Below, piece after piece: positions 18,438 through 27,024 of a DNA stretch of 64,000 bases (position 1 is the stretch's first letter; every line of letters begins with the position of its first letter). The notes beneath the pieces are model-generated. The model was given only the letters and a program-made list of their open reading frames with translations, was not told the DNA's origin and ran no database searches. A program made the translations under genes and the position numbers. This DNA comes from Arthrobacter sp. GMC3 (GTDB lineage: Bacteria; Actinomycetota; Actinomycetes; Actinomycetales; Micrococcaceae): the NCBI RefSeq assembly GCF_002929305.1, contig NZ_PJIO01000001.1:186001-250000 (forward strand), written 5' to 3'.

Positions 18438-18797
18438 ATGCGAGTCTGTTTTCGGTCACAGGTCGATCCACAGTTCCTCGATGAGTACCGGCAACGGCAC
18501 GCCGAGGTCTGGCCGCAGATGCTGACCGCGCTCGAGGCTGCCGGCTGGGAAAACTACACGCTGCATTTGGGTGACGACGGGCTATTGATCGGGATTGTTG
18601 ACTGCGATGACTTGGACGAGATCCGGGCACGCATGGCCCTGACCGAGGTAAACGCCCGGTGGCAGACGGAGATGGCGGCACTGTTTCCCGCATCCGAAAC
18701 CGCCCCGGACAACGGATTCATGGTGATGGAAGAGGTTTTCAATCTTGATCAACAGCTGGCCGAGGCCGGTCCCACAAGCGAAGGACAGATGAAATGA
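18438..18797 (+). CDS. rhaM: L-rhamnose mutarotase
   Basis: Interconverts alpha and beta L-rhamnose so that the isomerase receives its preferred anomer. The 119-residue protein is a dimeric alpha-beta barrel monomer; visible family features are the QRHAEVWPQML helix near residue 18 (catalytic histidine) and NYTLHLGDDGLLIG. AAGGA precedes the ATG by 7 nt. First gene of the rhamnose operon, overlapping the isomerase gene by ATGA. Confidence 0.9.
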   Translation: MRVCFRSQVDPQFLDEYRQRHAEVWPQMLTALEAAGWENYTLHLGDDGLLIGIVDCDDLDEIRARMALTEVNARWQTEMAALFPASETAPDNGFMVMEEVFNLDQQLAEAGPTSEGQMK

Positions 18798-19960
18798 CGG
18801 ACATGACAACAGCGTTTGAGCGTCTCGGAGAACTGGCCATTGAGGTTCCTTCCTGGGCCTACGGCAATTCCGGCACGCGCTTCAAGGTCTTTGGTACACC
18901 GGGAACTCCCCGCACCATCTTTGAGAAGATCGCCGACGCCGCCCAGGTACACAAACTTACGGGGCTGGCTCCGTCGGTGGCCCTGCACATCCCGTGGGAC
19001 AAGGTCGATGACTACGCAGCCTTGAACAGCTATGCGGCAAGCCTGGGAGTTGGCCTGGGTACCGTTAACTCCAACACCTTCCAGGATGACGATTACAAAT
19101 TCGGCTCGCTGACGCACGTGGATCCTGCCGTCCGCAAGAAGGCAATCGAGCACCACTTTGAGTGCATTGAGGTCATGCATGCAACCGGTTCAAGGGACCT
19201 GAAGATCTGGCTGGCCGACGGCACCAACTACCCGGGCCAGGGCGACATTCGAGGACGCCAGGACCGCCTGGCGGAGTCTCTACAGGAGATCTACGCCGGC
19301 CTGGGCGATGACCAGCGGCTGGTGCTCGAATACAAGTTCTTTGAGCCGGCTTTTTACCACACCGACGTTCCCGACTGGGGAACCTCCTACGCGCACACCC
19401 TGGCCCTGGGGGAGAAAGCCCTGGTATGCCTGGACACCGGGCACCACGCGCCGGGCACCAACATCGAGTTCATCGTGGCCCAACTACTACGCCTGGGCAA
19501 ACTTGGCTCCTTTGACTTCAACTCCCGCTTCTACGCAGATGATGACCTCATCGTCGGTGCCGCCGATCCCTACCAGCTTTTCCGCATCATGTACGAGGTC
19601 ATCCGCGGCGACGGCTTGGGACCGGCGTCGAACGTGGCGCTCATGCTGGACCAGTGCCACAACCTGGAGGAAAAGATCCCCGGCCAGATCCGCTCCGTGC
19701 TCAACGTGCAGGAAATGACCGCCCGCGCCCTCCTCGTGGACCGTGTGGCACTCACCGAGGCCCAGAACAATGGTGATGTGCTGGGTGCAAACGCGATCTT
19801 CTCCGACGCCTTCTACACAGATGTTCGCCCAGCCCTGGCCACATGGCGTGAGGCCCGCGACCTGCCCGCAGATCCGCTGGCCGCCTTTGCCGCAAGCGGC
19901 TACCAGAAACAAATCAACGACGAACGCGTGGGCGGCACCCAGGCCGGATGGGGAGCATGA
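18794..19960 (+). CDS. rhaI: L-rhamnose isomerase, Pseudomonas stutzeri type
   Basis: TIM-barrel metal-dependent isomerase converting L-rhamnose to L-rhamnulose, 388 residues, of the type distinct from E. coli RhaA. Metal and substrate residues are seen in LEYKFFEPAFYHTDVPDWG (about 178-196) and CLDTGHHAPGTNIEF (about 213-227), plus FDFNSRFYADDDL. Its start overlaps the mutarotase stop (ATGA), and its own stop overlaps the next start in the same way. Confidence 0.92.
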   Translation: MTDMTTAFERLGELAIEVPSWAYGNSGTRFKVFGTPGTPRTIFEKIADAAQVHKLTGLAPSVALHIPWDKVDDYAALNSYAASLGVGLGTVNSNTFQDDDYKFGSLTHVDPAVRKKAIEHHFECIEVMHATGSRDLKIWLADGTNYPGQGDIRGRQDRLAESLQEIYAGLGDDQRLVLEYKFFEPAFYHTDVPDWGTSYAHTLALGEKALVCLDTGHHAPGTNIEFIVAQLLRLGKLGSFDFNSRFYADDDLIVGAADPYQLFRIMYEVIRGDGLGPASNVALMLDQCHNLEEKIPGQIRSVLNVQEMTARALLVDRVALTEAQNNGDVLGANAIFSDAFYTDVRPALATWREARDLPADPLAAFAASGYQKQINDERVGGTQAGWGA

Positions 19961-22044
19961 GAGTGAATCATTCAACAAGCACGACGGCGGCACCCGCCAG
20001 TGCGCTGACGGGGGCCGCCACGGTGGCCGAGCTGATCGGCCGGTCGAATCGTTTGGGTGCGGACAAACGCACTACGAACTACGCCGGTGGCAACACCTCC
20101 GCTAAGGGCACCGCAAAAGACCCCGTCACAGGTGAGCCGGTGGAATTGCTGTGGGTCAAGGGCTCCGGCGGCGACCTGGGTACTTTGACGGAGCCGGGGC
20201 TGGCCGTGCTGCGCCTGGACCGTCTGCGCGCCCTGGTCAACAGCTACCCGGGGGTAGAGCGGGAAGACGAGATGGTGGCCGCGTTCGACTACTGCCTGCA
20301 CGGGAAGGGCGGTGCCGCGCCGTCGATCGACACGGCCATGCACGGGTTGGTCGACGCGGCCCATGTGGATCACCTGCACCCGGACGCCGGTATTGCGATT
20401 GCCACGGCGGCGGACGGCGAGGAGCTGACCGCGAAGATTTTCGGCAACAAGGTGGCGTGGGTGCCGTGGCGCCGCCCCGGCTTCCAGTTAGGTCTGGACA
20501 TTGCCGCGATCAAGGAAAACAAACCCGACGCCGTCGGCACCATCCTGGGCGGTCACGGGATCACCGCCTGGGGAGCCACCAGCGAGGAGGCCGAAGCCAA
20601 TTCGCTGTGGATCATTGAAACCGCACAGGCGTACATCGACGCCAACGGACGCCTGGACCCGTTCGGCCCGGAACTGCCCGGCTACGGGGCACTGCCCGAG
20701 GATGAGCGTCATGCGAAGGCTGCTGCACTGGCACCGACCATCCGGGGGCTCGCCTCCACCGACAACGCCGCCGTGGGCCACTTCAGTGACGACGCCGCCG
20801 TGCTGGAGTTCCTGGCTTCGGCCGAGCATCCGCGTCTGGGAGCCCTGGGCACCAGCTGCCCTGACCACTTCCTGCGCACCAAGGTCAATCCGCTCATCCT
20901 CGATCTGCCCGCCGGTGCGTCCGTCAAGGAATCAATTGCGCGCCTGAAGGAACTCCACGCCGACTACCGGGTGGATTACGCTGCCTACTACGAGCGCAAC
21001 GCAGTGGCCGATTCCCCTGCAATGCGGGGCGCGGACCCGGCCATCGTGCTGGTGCCGGGCGTGGGCTTGTTCTCCTACGGGGCCAACAAACAGACTGCAC
21101 GGGTTGCGGGGGAGTTTTACCTCAACGCCATCAACGTCATGCGCGGTGCGGAAGCGCTCTCGCGCTACGCGCCGATCGACGAGGCCGAGAAGTTCCGGAT
21201 CGAATATTGGTCGCTGGAGGAGGCCAAGTTGGCCCGCCTCCCCAAGCCCAAATCGCACGCCACACGCATCGCCCTGGTGACGGGATCGGCGTCGGGCATT
21301 GGCAAGGCCATCGCGACCCGCCTGGCGGCGGAGGGTGCCTGTGTTATCATCGCCGATCTGAACCTTGAGGCGGCCCAGGCCGTTGCCGCCGAGCTGGGTG
21401 GAGAAGATGTGGCGATCGGCATCCGGGCCGATGTGACCGATGAGGCGGCCGTTCAGGCCGCGGTGGATGCGGCCGTGCTGGCCTTCGGCGGGTTGGACTT
21501 GGTGGTGAACAATGCCGGCCTGTCCATCTCCAAGCCGCTGTTGGAAACGTCCGAGAAGGACTGGGATCTGCAGCACAATGTCATGGCGAAGGGCTCGTTT
21601 CTGGTCTCCAAGGCCGCCGCGAAGGTGCTCATCGAGCAGGATATGGGTGGGGACATCATCTACATTTCCTCGAAAAACTCGGTGTTTGCCGGGCCGAATA
21701 ACATTGCCTACTCGGCCACCAAGGCCGACCAAGCTCACCAGGTGCGCCTGCTTGCGGCCGAACTGGGCGAGTACGGGATCCGCGTCAACGGCATCAACCC
21801 CGACGGCGTGGTCCGCGGCTCCGGAATTTTTGCCGGGGGTTGGGGTGCCAAGCGAGCCGCCGTGTACGGGGTGGATGAGGAGAAGCTGGGGGAGTACTAC
21901 GCCCAGCGAACCCTGCTCAAGCGCGAGGTGTTGCCGGAAAACGTGGCCAACGCCGCCGCCGTACTCACCAGCGCCGAACTCTCCCACACCACCGGACTCC
22001 ACATCCCCGTCGACGCTGGCGTGGCCGCAGCGTTCATGCGATGA
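19957..22044 (+). CDS. rhaEW: Bifunctional rhamnulose-1-phosphate aldolase / lactaldehyde dehydrogenase (SDR)
   Basis: A fusion of about 695 residues. The N-terminal ~420 residues form a class II aldolase/adducin domain (GGNTSAKG at the start, histidine-rich metal loop HVDHLHPDAGIA) cleaving rhamnulose 1-phosphate to DHAP and L-lactaldehyde. The C-terminal ~260 residues are a short-chain dehydrogenase (VTGSASGIGKAIA, NNAGLS, and catalytic YSATK), thought to oxidise the lactaldehyde released next door. The ATG at 19957 is preferred over one 9 nt upstream because GGGGAG precedes it and it overlaps the isomerase stop by ATGA. The following rhaB also overlaps by ATGA. Confidence 0.9.
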   Translation: MRVNHSTSTTAAPASALTGAATVAELIGRSNRLGADKRTTNYAGGNTSAKGTAKDPVTGEPVELLWVKGSGGDLGTLTEPGLAVLRLDRLRALVNSYPGVEREDEMVAAFDYCLHGKGGAAPSIDTAMHGLVDAAHVDHLHPDAGIAIATAADGEELTAKIFGNKVAWVPWRRPGFQLGLDIAAIKENKPDAVGTILGGHGITAWGATSEEAEANSLWIIETAQAYIDANGRLDPFGPELPGYGALPEDERHAKAAALAPTIRGLASTDNAAVGHFSDDAAVLEFLASAEHPRLGALGTSCPDHFLRTKVNPLILDLPAGASVKESIARLKELHADYRVDYAAYYERNAVADSPAMRGADPAIVLVPGVGLFSYGANKQTARVAGEFYLNAINVMRGAEALSRYAPIDEAEKFRIEYWSLEEAKLARLPKPKSHATRIALVTGSASGIGKAIATRLAAEGACVIIADLNLEAAQAVAAELGGEDVAIGIRADVTDEAAVQAAVDAAVLAFGGLDLVVNNAGLSISKPLLETSEKDWDLQHNVMAKGSFLVSKAAAKVLIEQDMGGDIIYISSKNSVFAGPNNIAYSATKADQAHQVRLLAAELGEYGIRVNGINPDGVVRGSGIFAGGWGAKRAAVYGVDEEKLGEYYAQRTLLKREVLPENVANAAAVLTSAELSHTTGLHIPVDAGVAAAFMR

Positions 22045-23504
22045 CGGGCCCGGGAAGTGGAACCCCGCTGTTCGTGGCGATCGACATCGGTGCGTCCTCG
22101 GGGCGCATCATCGTGGGCAGCACCGGTGGTGGTGAGGTGTCGCTGGAGGTCGTGCACCGCTTCCCCAACGGCGTTATCGAAGCGGGTGGGGGCCTGCGCT
22201 GGGACTTCGATGGGCTGTTTGCAGAGGTTCTGGTGGGGCTGCGCCGTGCCGCGGAGTTTGCAGCCGCATCCGGAAACCGCATCGCCAGTGTTGGCATCGA
22301 CACCTGGGCGGTGGATTACGGCCTAGTTGATGCCCACGGCACCCTTGCCGGCCCGCCGTTCAGCTACCGGGACCGCCGTGGCTCCCGGGCAGTCGCCCAC
22401 GTCCACGAACGCATCAGCCCGGAACTGCTCTACGCCACCACCGGTCTGCAGCACTTGCCGTTCAACACCGTCTATCAATTGGCCACCGAGACGGATCTGG
22501 CCGGAAAGCAAGCGCTTTTGATCCCCGATCTCCTGGCCTTCAAACTCACGGGGGTGCGCCGTACCGAGGCCACCAACGCCTCCACCACCGGGCTGTTTGA
22601 CGCGGTGGCGGGGGAGTGGGCCACAGAATTCCTCTCGGCCTTGGATCTGTCCGCGGTGCTGTTTCCGCCCCTCATCCAGCCTGGGGAAACCCTCGGGACG
22701 CTGCTGCCAGCCATCGCGGCGCGGACCGGGTTGGGGGAGGCAACCACGGTGGTGGCCGTCGGCTCGCACGACACAGCCTCCGCCGTCGTCGCCGTACCAG
22801 CGGTCACCCAGGGCTTCGCCTACATTTCCTCGGGCACCTGGTCGCTGGTCGGTGTGGAACTTCAGGGGCCCGTCCTTTCGGAGTCGAGCAGGCTGGCGAA
22901 CTTCACCAATGAACGAGGCGTGGACGGGACTATCCGCTACCTGCGTAACGTTGGCGGGCTATGGCTGCTCAGCGAATCCCTGCGCAGCTGGGCGGGTGAA
23001 GCGTCCAGTGCCGGATCCTTGGCCCAGATCTGCCAGCTGGACACGCTGTTAGAGCAGGCCGCTGCGGAACCCGGCGGCGGGCCGCTGATAGACATCGATT
23101 CCGTGGAATTCATCGCCCCGGGAAACATGCCAGAACGTATTAGGGCGGCGGTGCATGCATCGGGAGAGGAACTGGAAACCAGGCCCGCCGCGGTGGTCCG
23201 CTGCATCCTGGACAGCCTGGCGGCCGCCTACGCCCGCACCGTGCGGGACGCGGCAGGGATATCGGGACAGCCTGTGGAAGTCATCCATATTGTGGGCGGC
23301 GGCTCGCAAAACAAGCTCCTGTGTCAGCTCACGGCCGACTCCACCGGGCTGGCCGTCATTGCCGGGCCGGTGGAGGCAACGGCGCTGGGCAATGTGCTGA
23401 TCCAGGCGCGGGCTGCCGGTGCGGCGCCGGAATCGTTGGCAGGGTTGCGGCACATGGTGGCCGTCAGCCATCCGGGCGTCCACTACCGCCCCGCAACGGT
23501 GTGA
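22041..23504 (+). CDS. rhaB: Rhamnulokinase
   Basis: FGGY-family kinase, 487 residues, phosphorylating L-rhamnulose at O-1. It shows the N-terminal AIDIGASSGRIIVG phosphate loop, GIDTWAVDYGL substrate region, the central GSHDTASAVVAVP stretch and IHIVGGGSQNKLLCQ near the C-terminus. It is last in the operon and overlaps the aldolase fusion by ATGA. No rhamnose transporter gene accompanies it in the window. Confidence 0.93.
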   Translation: MTGPGSGTPLFVAIDIGASSGRIIVGSTGGGEVSLEVVHRFPNGVIEAGGGLRWDFDGLFAEVLVGLRRAAEFAAASGNRIASVGIDTWAVDYGLVDAHGTLAGPPFSYRDRRGSRAVAHVHERISPELLYATTGLQHLPFNTVYQLATETDLAGKQALLIPDLLAFKLTGVRRTEATNASTTGLFDAVAGEWATEFLSALDLSAVLFPPLIQPGETLGTLLPAIAARTGLGEATTVVAVGSHDTASAVVAVPAVTQGFAYISSGTWSLVGVELQGPVLSESSRLANFTNERGVDGTIRYLRNVGGLWLLSESLRSWAGEASSAGSLAQICQLDTLLEQAAAEPGGGPLIDIDSVEFIAPGNMPERIRAAVHASGEELETRPAAVVRCILDSLAAAYARTVRDAAGISGQPVEVIHIVGGGSQNKLLCQLTADSTGLAVIAGPVEATALGNVLIQARAAGAAPESLAGLRHMVAVSHPGVHYRPATV

Positions 23505-23520
23505 TGCGAAGAAGCCCGAT

Positions 23521-23550
23521 TTGGCGTCACGGCAGGAACCGGCTTATGGT
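23521..23550 (+). promoter_or_regulatory. Promoter of the aro leader transcript
   Basis: TTGGCG (23521-23526), 18-nt spacer, TATGGT (23545-23550). The leader ATG begins 6 nt after the -10, so transcription probably starts at or next to it and the leader is translated without a 5' UTR. Confidence 0.55.
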
Positions 23551-23556
23551 GTGAGC

Positions 23557-23616
23557 ATGACAAACCGTTGGTATGCGTATTTTTCGTTGGCTCTGGAGGG
23601 GCCCGCGTCTAACTGA
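23557..23616 (+). CDS. Aromatic amino acid leader peptide upstream of DAHP synthase
   Basis: A 19-residue open frame, MTNRWYAYFSLALEGPASN, with Trp, two Tyr and one Phe among codons 5-9, the three end products of the pathway whose first enzyme follows. It has no recognisable ribosome site but starts 6 nt after a TATGGT box. Codons 10-13 (23586-23595) form one arm of a stem whose other arm lies after the stop. It is too short for ordinary gene calling; the amino acid composition, position and structures together support a ribosome-mediated attenuator. Confidence 0.75.
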   Translation: MTNRWYAYFSLALEGPASN

Positions 23617-23669
23617 CACGCATCCAATTACCTTCAGAGCCAACAGGACAGAGAATCTTTCTCTGTCCT
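23586..23669 (+). promoter_or_regulatory. Attenuator stem-loops between leader peptide and DAHP synthase
   Basis: Two exact stems follow each other without a gap. GTTGGCTCTG (23586-23595, inside the leader frame) pairs with CAGAGCCAAC (23635-23644). AGGACAGAGAA (23645-23655) pairs with TTCTCTGTCCT (23659-23669) around a 3-nt loop. A ribosome stalled at the W/Y/F codons would cover the first arm. The downstream stem is followed by TTCGCC rather than a long T run, so it may act as a weak terminator or by another mechanism. Confidence 0.65.
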
Positions 23670-23732
23670 TCGCCATTTCCGGCGGGTTTCTGAAAAGGGG
23701 CTCGCTTCCAGCCCAAATAAGGAATCCCGCAT

Positions 23733-24845
23733 ATGAGCGCCACCACAGCCACCACCTCATCCAGCACCTCAAATTTGCGCGTCAGCCAGTTCACGGCGCT
23801 GCCGTCCCCGGCCGAACTTGCCGCCGAACTGCCCCTTGACGCCCACGCCAGCAACGTCGTCGAACGTGGCCGTGACCAGGTCCGGGCCATCATGGACGGC
23901 GTCGATGACCGCCTGCTGGTGGTGGTGGGCCCGTGCTCCATCCACGATCCGAAGGCCGGACTGGACTACGCCCGCCGCCTGGCCGCCACAGCCGCCGAGC
24001 ACGAGGAAGACCTGCTGATCGTCATGCGCGCCTACTTCGAGAAGCCGCGCACCACAGTGGGTTGGAAGGGTCTGATCAACGATCCGCTCCTCGACGGCAG
24101 CCACGACGTGGCCCAGGGCCTTCAGATGGCTCGCGACTTCCTCCTTGAGGTGGCCCGGCTGGGACTGCCCACCGGAACCGAATTCCTTGAACCGATCAGC
24201 CCCCAGTACACCGCTGACCTAATCTCCTGGGGCGCCATCGGGGCCCGCACCACCGAAAGCCAGATCCACCGCCAGCTCAGCTCCGGGCTGTCCATGCCCA
24301 TTGGCTTCAAGAACGGCACCGACGGGGACCTGCAGGTGGCCCTGGACGCCTGCCAGGCAGCCGGCGCGCCGCAGTCCTTCCTTGGCATCGACGGCGAGGG
24401 ACGCGCCTCCCTCGTCAGCACCGCCGGCAACCAGGACACGCACATGATTCTGCGTGGCGGACGCAAGGGCCCGAACTACGGCGCAGCCGACGTCCAGGAC
24501 GCAGCAGCGCAGGCCGCAAAGGCCGGCATTAACCCGCGCCTGATCGTGGACGCCAGCCACGCCAACTCCGGCAAGAGCCACCACCGGCAGGCGGAGGTCG
24601 CCCTGGAAATTGGTGCGCAGCTTGAGGCCGGCGACGCCTCCGCCCATGCCATTGCCGGGATCATGCTGGAAAGCTTCCTGGTGGGCGGTGCGCAAAAGCT
24701 TGACGTCGAGGAGGTTGCGGCAGGAACCGCGCAGCTCACGTACGGTCAGAGCGTTACAGATGCCTGCATGGATTGGTCCGTCACGGCCGAGGTGCTCGCC
24801 AACCTGGCCCGCAGCTCCCGCAACCGTCGCGCGCAGTCCCTCTAG
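23733..24845 (+). CDS. aroF: 3-deoxy-7-phosphoheptulonate (DAHP) synthase, class I
   Basis: First enzyme of the shikimate pathway, condensing phosphoenolpyruvate and erythrose 4-phosphate. The 370-residue protein is of the E. coli AroF/G/H type: GPCSIHDP at 66-73 (metal-binding Cys 68), EKPRTTVGWKG at 103-113, and the conserved FKNGTDG and DASHANSGK segments later. It lacks extra domains, so feedback control would be by the short N-terminal region as in AroG-type enzymes. Expression appears controlled by the upstream leader. Which of aroF/G/H it matches best cannot be told here. Confidence 0.92.
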   Translation: MSATTATTSSSTSNLRVSQFTALPSPAELAAELPLDAHASNVVERGRDQVRAIMDGVDDRLLVVVGPCSIHDPKAGLDYARRLAATAAEHEEDLLIVMRAYFEKPRTTVGWKGLINDPLLDGSHDVAQGLQMARDFLLEVARLGLPTGTEFLEPISPQYTADLISWGAIGARTTESQIHRQLSSGLSMPIGFKNGTDGDLQVALDACQAAGAPQSFLGIDGEGRASLVSTAGNQDTHMILRGGRKGPNYGAADVQDAAAQAAKAGINPRLIVDASHANSGKSHHRQAEVALEIGAQLEAGDASAHAIAGIMLESFLVGGAQKLDVEEVAAGTAQLTYGQSVTDACMDWSVTAEVLANLARSSRNRRAQSL

Positions 24846-24942
24846 CGCAGACCTGAGGGTTTGCTAGGCTGGCGTTGCGCTTCCTGCGCGAAACGGATGG
24901 GGACCCGGGGCTCCCTGCCAGATCGGGCTGCGGCCGGACAGA

Positions 24943-25356
24943 ATGGATTTTTCGATGATTCGTTTTCTATTGCGTACGGCGATCAATCTGGTGGATGCGC
25001 TGATTGCCCTGCTTCTGGCGGCCTGGCTCATCGACGGGGTCCACCTCAGCGCCAGCGGACTGATCACGGCCGTCGCCGTATTTACCGTTGCCCAGGCCAT
25101 TTTGGCCCCGTTTGTCTTCAACATGGCCCGGCAATATGCCACTGCCGTTCTAGGCGGTATTGGAATCGTCTCGACCCTGCTCGCACTCTGGATTGCGAGC
25201 CTCTTTCCCGGGGGCTTGCGGATCGACGGTGTGGTCGCGTGGGTTGTGGCGCCCCTGCTGGTCTGGATAGTGACTGCGCTGGGCGGCTGGATTCTGGGGA
25301 TCTTCATCATCGACCGTTGGTGGACAAAGCGCCAGGCCCGCGCCAAGCTGGCCTGA
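24943..25356 (+). CDS. Four-span membrane protein, phage-holin family IV-like
   Basis: 137 residues with four hydrophobic segments (about 8-28, 38-60, 67-88 and 98-122) and a basic C-terminus (RWWTKRQARAKLA). This is the pattern of the small actinobacterial 4-TM proteins named after mycobacterial holins; they are chromosomal and not evidence of a prophage. An in-frame ATG 12 nt downstream could be the true start. Function unknown. Confidence 0.65.
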   Translation: MDFSMIRFLLRTAINLVDALIALLLAAWLIDGVHLSASGLITAVAVFTVAQAILAPFVFNMARQYATAVLGGIGIVSTLLALWIASLFPGGLRIDGVVAWVVAPLLVWIVTALGGWILGIFIIDRWWTKRQARAKLA

Positions 25357-25476
25357 ACCGCGACACAAAGTCGTTCACATTGGCCCCAGCAGGCTCTAGA
25401 GTTAGCCTGATAAGGCGCAGGGCCAAAATTAAGGCTCCAGCACCCCACCAATAGCGGAAACGGATACCCAAGGAAA

Positions 25477-25713
25477 ATGTCGCAGGAGCAAAACTTCTCC
25501 AATGTGAACTTCTTGACTGTTCAAGAAGTCGCCGAGCTCATGCGCGTTTCCAAGATGACCGTTTACCGTATGGTGCACGCCGGCGAACTCCCTGCGGTTC
25601 GCTTTGGCAGGTCCTACCGTGTCCCGGCAAACGCCGTCGAGAGCTTCCTTAAGTCAGCCGTCGTGGACGGTACTGGGTCCCATATGGCCCCCGGTTCGGC
25701 GCAGACCGGGTAG
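25477..25713 (+). CDS. BldC/excisionase-like MerR-type helix-turn-helix protein
   Basis: 78 residues. Residues 12-60 are a winged helix of the MerR/excisionase type (FLTVQEVAELMRVSKMTVYRMVHAGELPAVRFGRSYRVP). Single-domain proteins like this are global developmental regulators (BldC) in streptomycetes. AAGGAAA directly precedes the ATG. It lies immediately upstream of the bS22-like ribosomal protein gene, an order common in actinobacteria. Target genes are not known. Confidence 0.8.
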   Translation: MSQEQNFSNVNFLTVQEVAELMRVSKMTVYRMVHAGELPAVRFGRSYRVPANAVESFLKSAVVDGTGSHMAPGSAQTG

Positions 25714-25748
25714 GCACGGTAGTCTAGGAAAGATCCATTTTCGGCTTT

Positions 25749-25769
25749 GACCGATTCCTGCGATCGGTC
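25749..25769. other. Short inverted repeat in the gap after the BldC-like gene
   Basis: GACCGAT and ATCGGTC are separated by 7 nt and there is no T run. It could be a weak terminator or an operator. The remaining gap (25714-25825) shows only the ribosome site of the next gene. Confidence 0.3.
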
Positions 25770-25825
25770 GACCTAATCGTTTGGGCCTCACTTGAGGCCT
25801 TCTATGCAGTTTGTGAGGAACTTTC

Positions 25826-25924
25826 ATGGGTTCAGTAGTCAAGAAGCGCCGCAAGCGGATGTCCAAGAAGAAGCACCGTAAGCAGCTTCGCAAGACGCGT
25901 CACCAGCGTCGCAATAAGAAGTAA
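25826..25924 (+). CDS. Small basic ribosomal protein, AURKAIP1/COX24 domain (bS22-like)
   Basis: A 32-residue protein, about half Lys/Arg (KKRRKRMSKKKHRKQLRK core), matching the tiny AURKAIP1/COX24-domain proteins found on actinobacterial ribosomes and called bS22 in mycobacteria. A GAGGAA ribosome site lies 5 nt before the ATG. It is easy to miss because of its size. It follows the BldC-like gene by 112 nt. Assignment rests on composition, length and gene order. Confidence 0.85.
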   Translation: MGSVVKKRRKRMSKKKHRKQLRKTRHQRRNKK

Positions 25925-26059
25925 ATCTTCTTTCATGCAATCGCCCGTTCACCATTTTGGTGTGCGGGTGCTTTGTTTTAAGGTGCCAATCCACGCTGGT
26001 GTGGAGTACGACGGCGGGCACTTGGCTAGCACTGCGCCACAGGTTTTGGGCGGGGTTGG

Positions 26060-26872
26060 CTATTTGCGCCGCATGGACGCAATACCCTTCCAGAGGCCGT
26101 AGACCACGCCCACGCCGGTGGCCGCCTGCAAGCCAAGAGTGGCGGCGCGGCGTCCGGAGCGGTAGTCGTAGATGGGCCAGTTGTGTTCACGGGCATGGCG
26201 GCGCAATTTAGTGTCCGGGTTGACGGCCACAGGATTCCCCACGGCCGTCAGTAGCGGGATGTCATTGTAGGAGTCACTGTAGGCCCAGCAGCGGCTCAGA
26301 TCCAGGTTCTGTGTCTCCGCCAGCTCACGCACTGCGCGGCCCTTGGCGGGCCCGTGCAGGATCTCTCCCACCAGCTTGCCGGTGTAGATGCCGTCCTCGA
26401 TCTCGGCCACGGTGCCCAGGGCCCCGGTCAGGTGCAGGCGTTCGGCGATGACGCCGGCCACTTCCACCGGGGTGGCGGTGACAAGCCACACCTGCCGGCC
26501 CGATTTGAGGTGCTCCTGCGTCAGGGCACGGGTGCCGGGCCAGATCTTGGACACGATCATCTCGTCGTAGACTTCCTCACCCAGCTGGCGGATGAAGTCG
26601 GCGCTGATACCGGCGGCAATTTTTTGCGCCGAATCCTGAACGGAGTGGACGTCGTTCATGTTTTCCCCGCGCAGGATGAATTTCGCCTGCTTCCACGCGA
26701 AGCCGGCGACGTCACGGAGAGTGAAAGCCTTCTTTTGGTACATTTTTCGGGCCACATGGAACAAGCTGGCGCCCTTCATGAGGGTGTTGTCCACGTCAAA
26801 GAAAGCGGCCTCGCCCTGATGCTGCGCAGCGGTCGAGGCGGCCTCGGCACTGTTGGTAGTCACGTCGGGCAT
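26060..26872 (-). CDS. HAD-IB family phosphatase
   Basis: Haloacid-dehalogenase superfamily hydrolase, 270 residues, SerB-like subfamily IB. Motif I is FFDVDNT (residues 24-30, nucleophile and acid Asp), motif II VTATP, motif III lysine in GPAKGRAV, and motif IV YSDSYNDIPLL. The C-terminal 40 residues include a weakly hydrophobic stretch and a basic end. TAGAAT lies 6 nt before the ATG, suggesting a leaderless transcript. It is divergent from the glutaredoxin gene. The substrate is unknown; phosphoserine-like or lipid phosphates are typical of relatives. Confidence 0.8.
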   Translation of the reverse strand: MPDVTTNSAEAASTAAQHQGEAAFFDVDNTLMKGASLFHVARKMYQKKAFTLRDVAGFAWKQAKFILRGENMNDVHSVQDSAQKIAAGISADFIRQLGEEVYDEMIVSKIWPGTRALTQEHLKSGRQVWLVTATPVEVAGVIAERLHLTGALGTVAEIEDGIYTGKLVGEILHGPAKGRAVRELAETQNLDLSRCWAYSDSYNDIPLLTAVGNPVAVNPDTKLRRHAREHNWPIYDYRSGRRAATLGLQAATGVGVVYGLWKGIASMRRK

Positions 26873-27024
26873 GAATTGATTCTAGTCAATCCTTAGCGGG
26901 AGCGCCTGCTGCGCCGCCTGTGGCGCCGTTAACAGCTGTGAAACTTTTCCGCCCTGTTCCCTTTGGGGCGGCTGCCGCCCGGGTCCGAGTGCGCGGCTGC
27001 GTGCCTTTGAGTACGGTTAGAGGC

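Noticed and set aside
20932..22002. A 356-codon frame antisense to the rhamnulose-phosphate aldolase fusion
   Set aside because: Same codon-bias artefact; the sense strand carries two well-defined enzyme domains.
24943..25356. Holin-like annotation as a sign of a prophage
   Set aside because: No other phage gene nearby; this family is a common chromosomal actinobacterial membrane protein.
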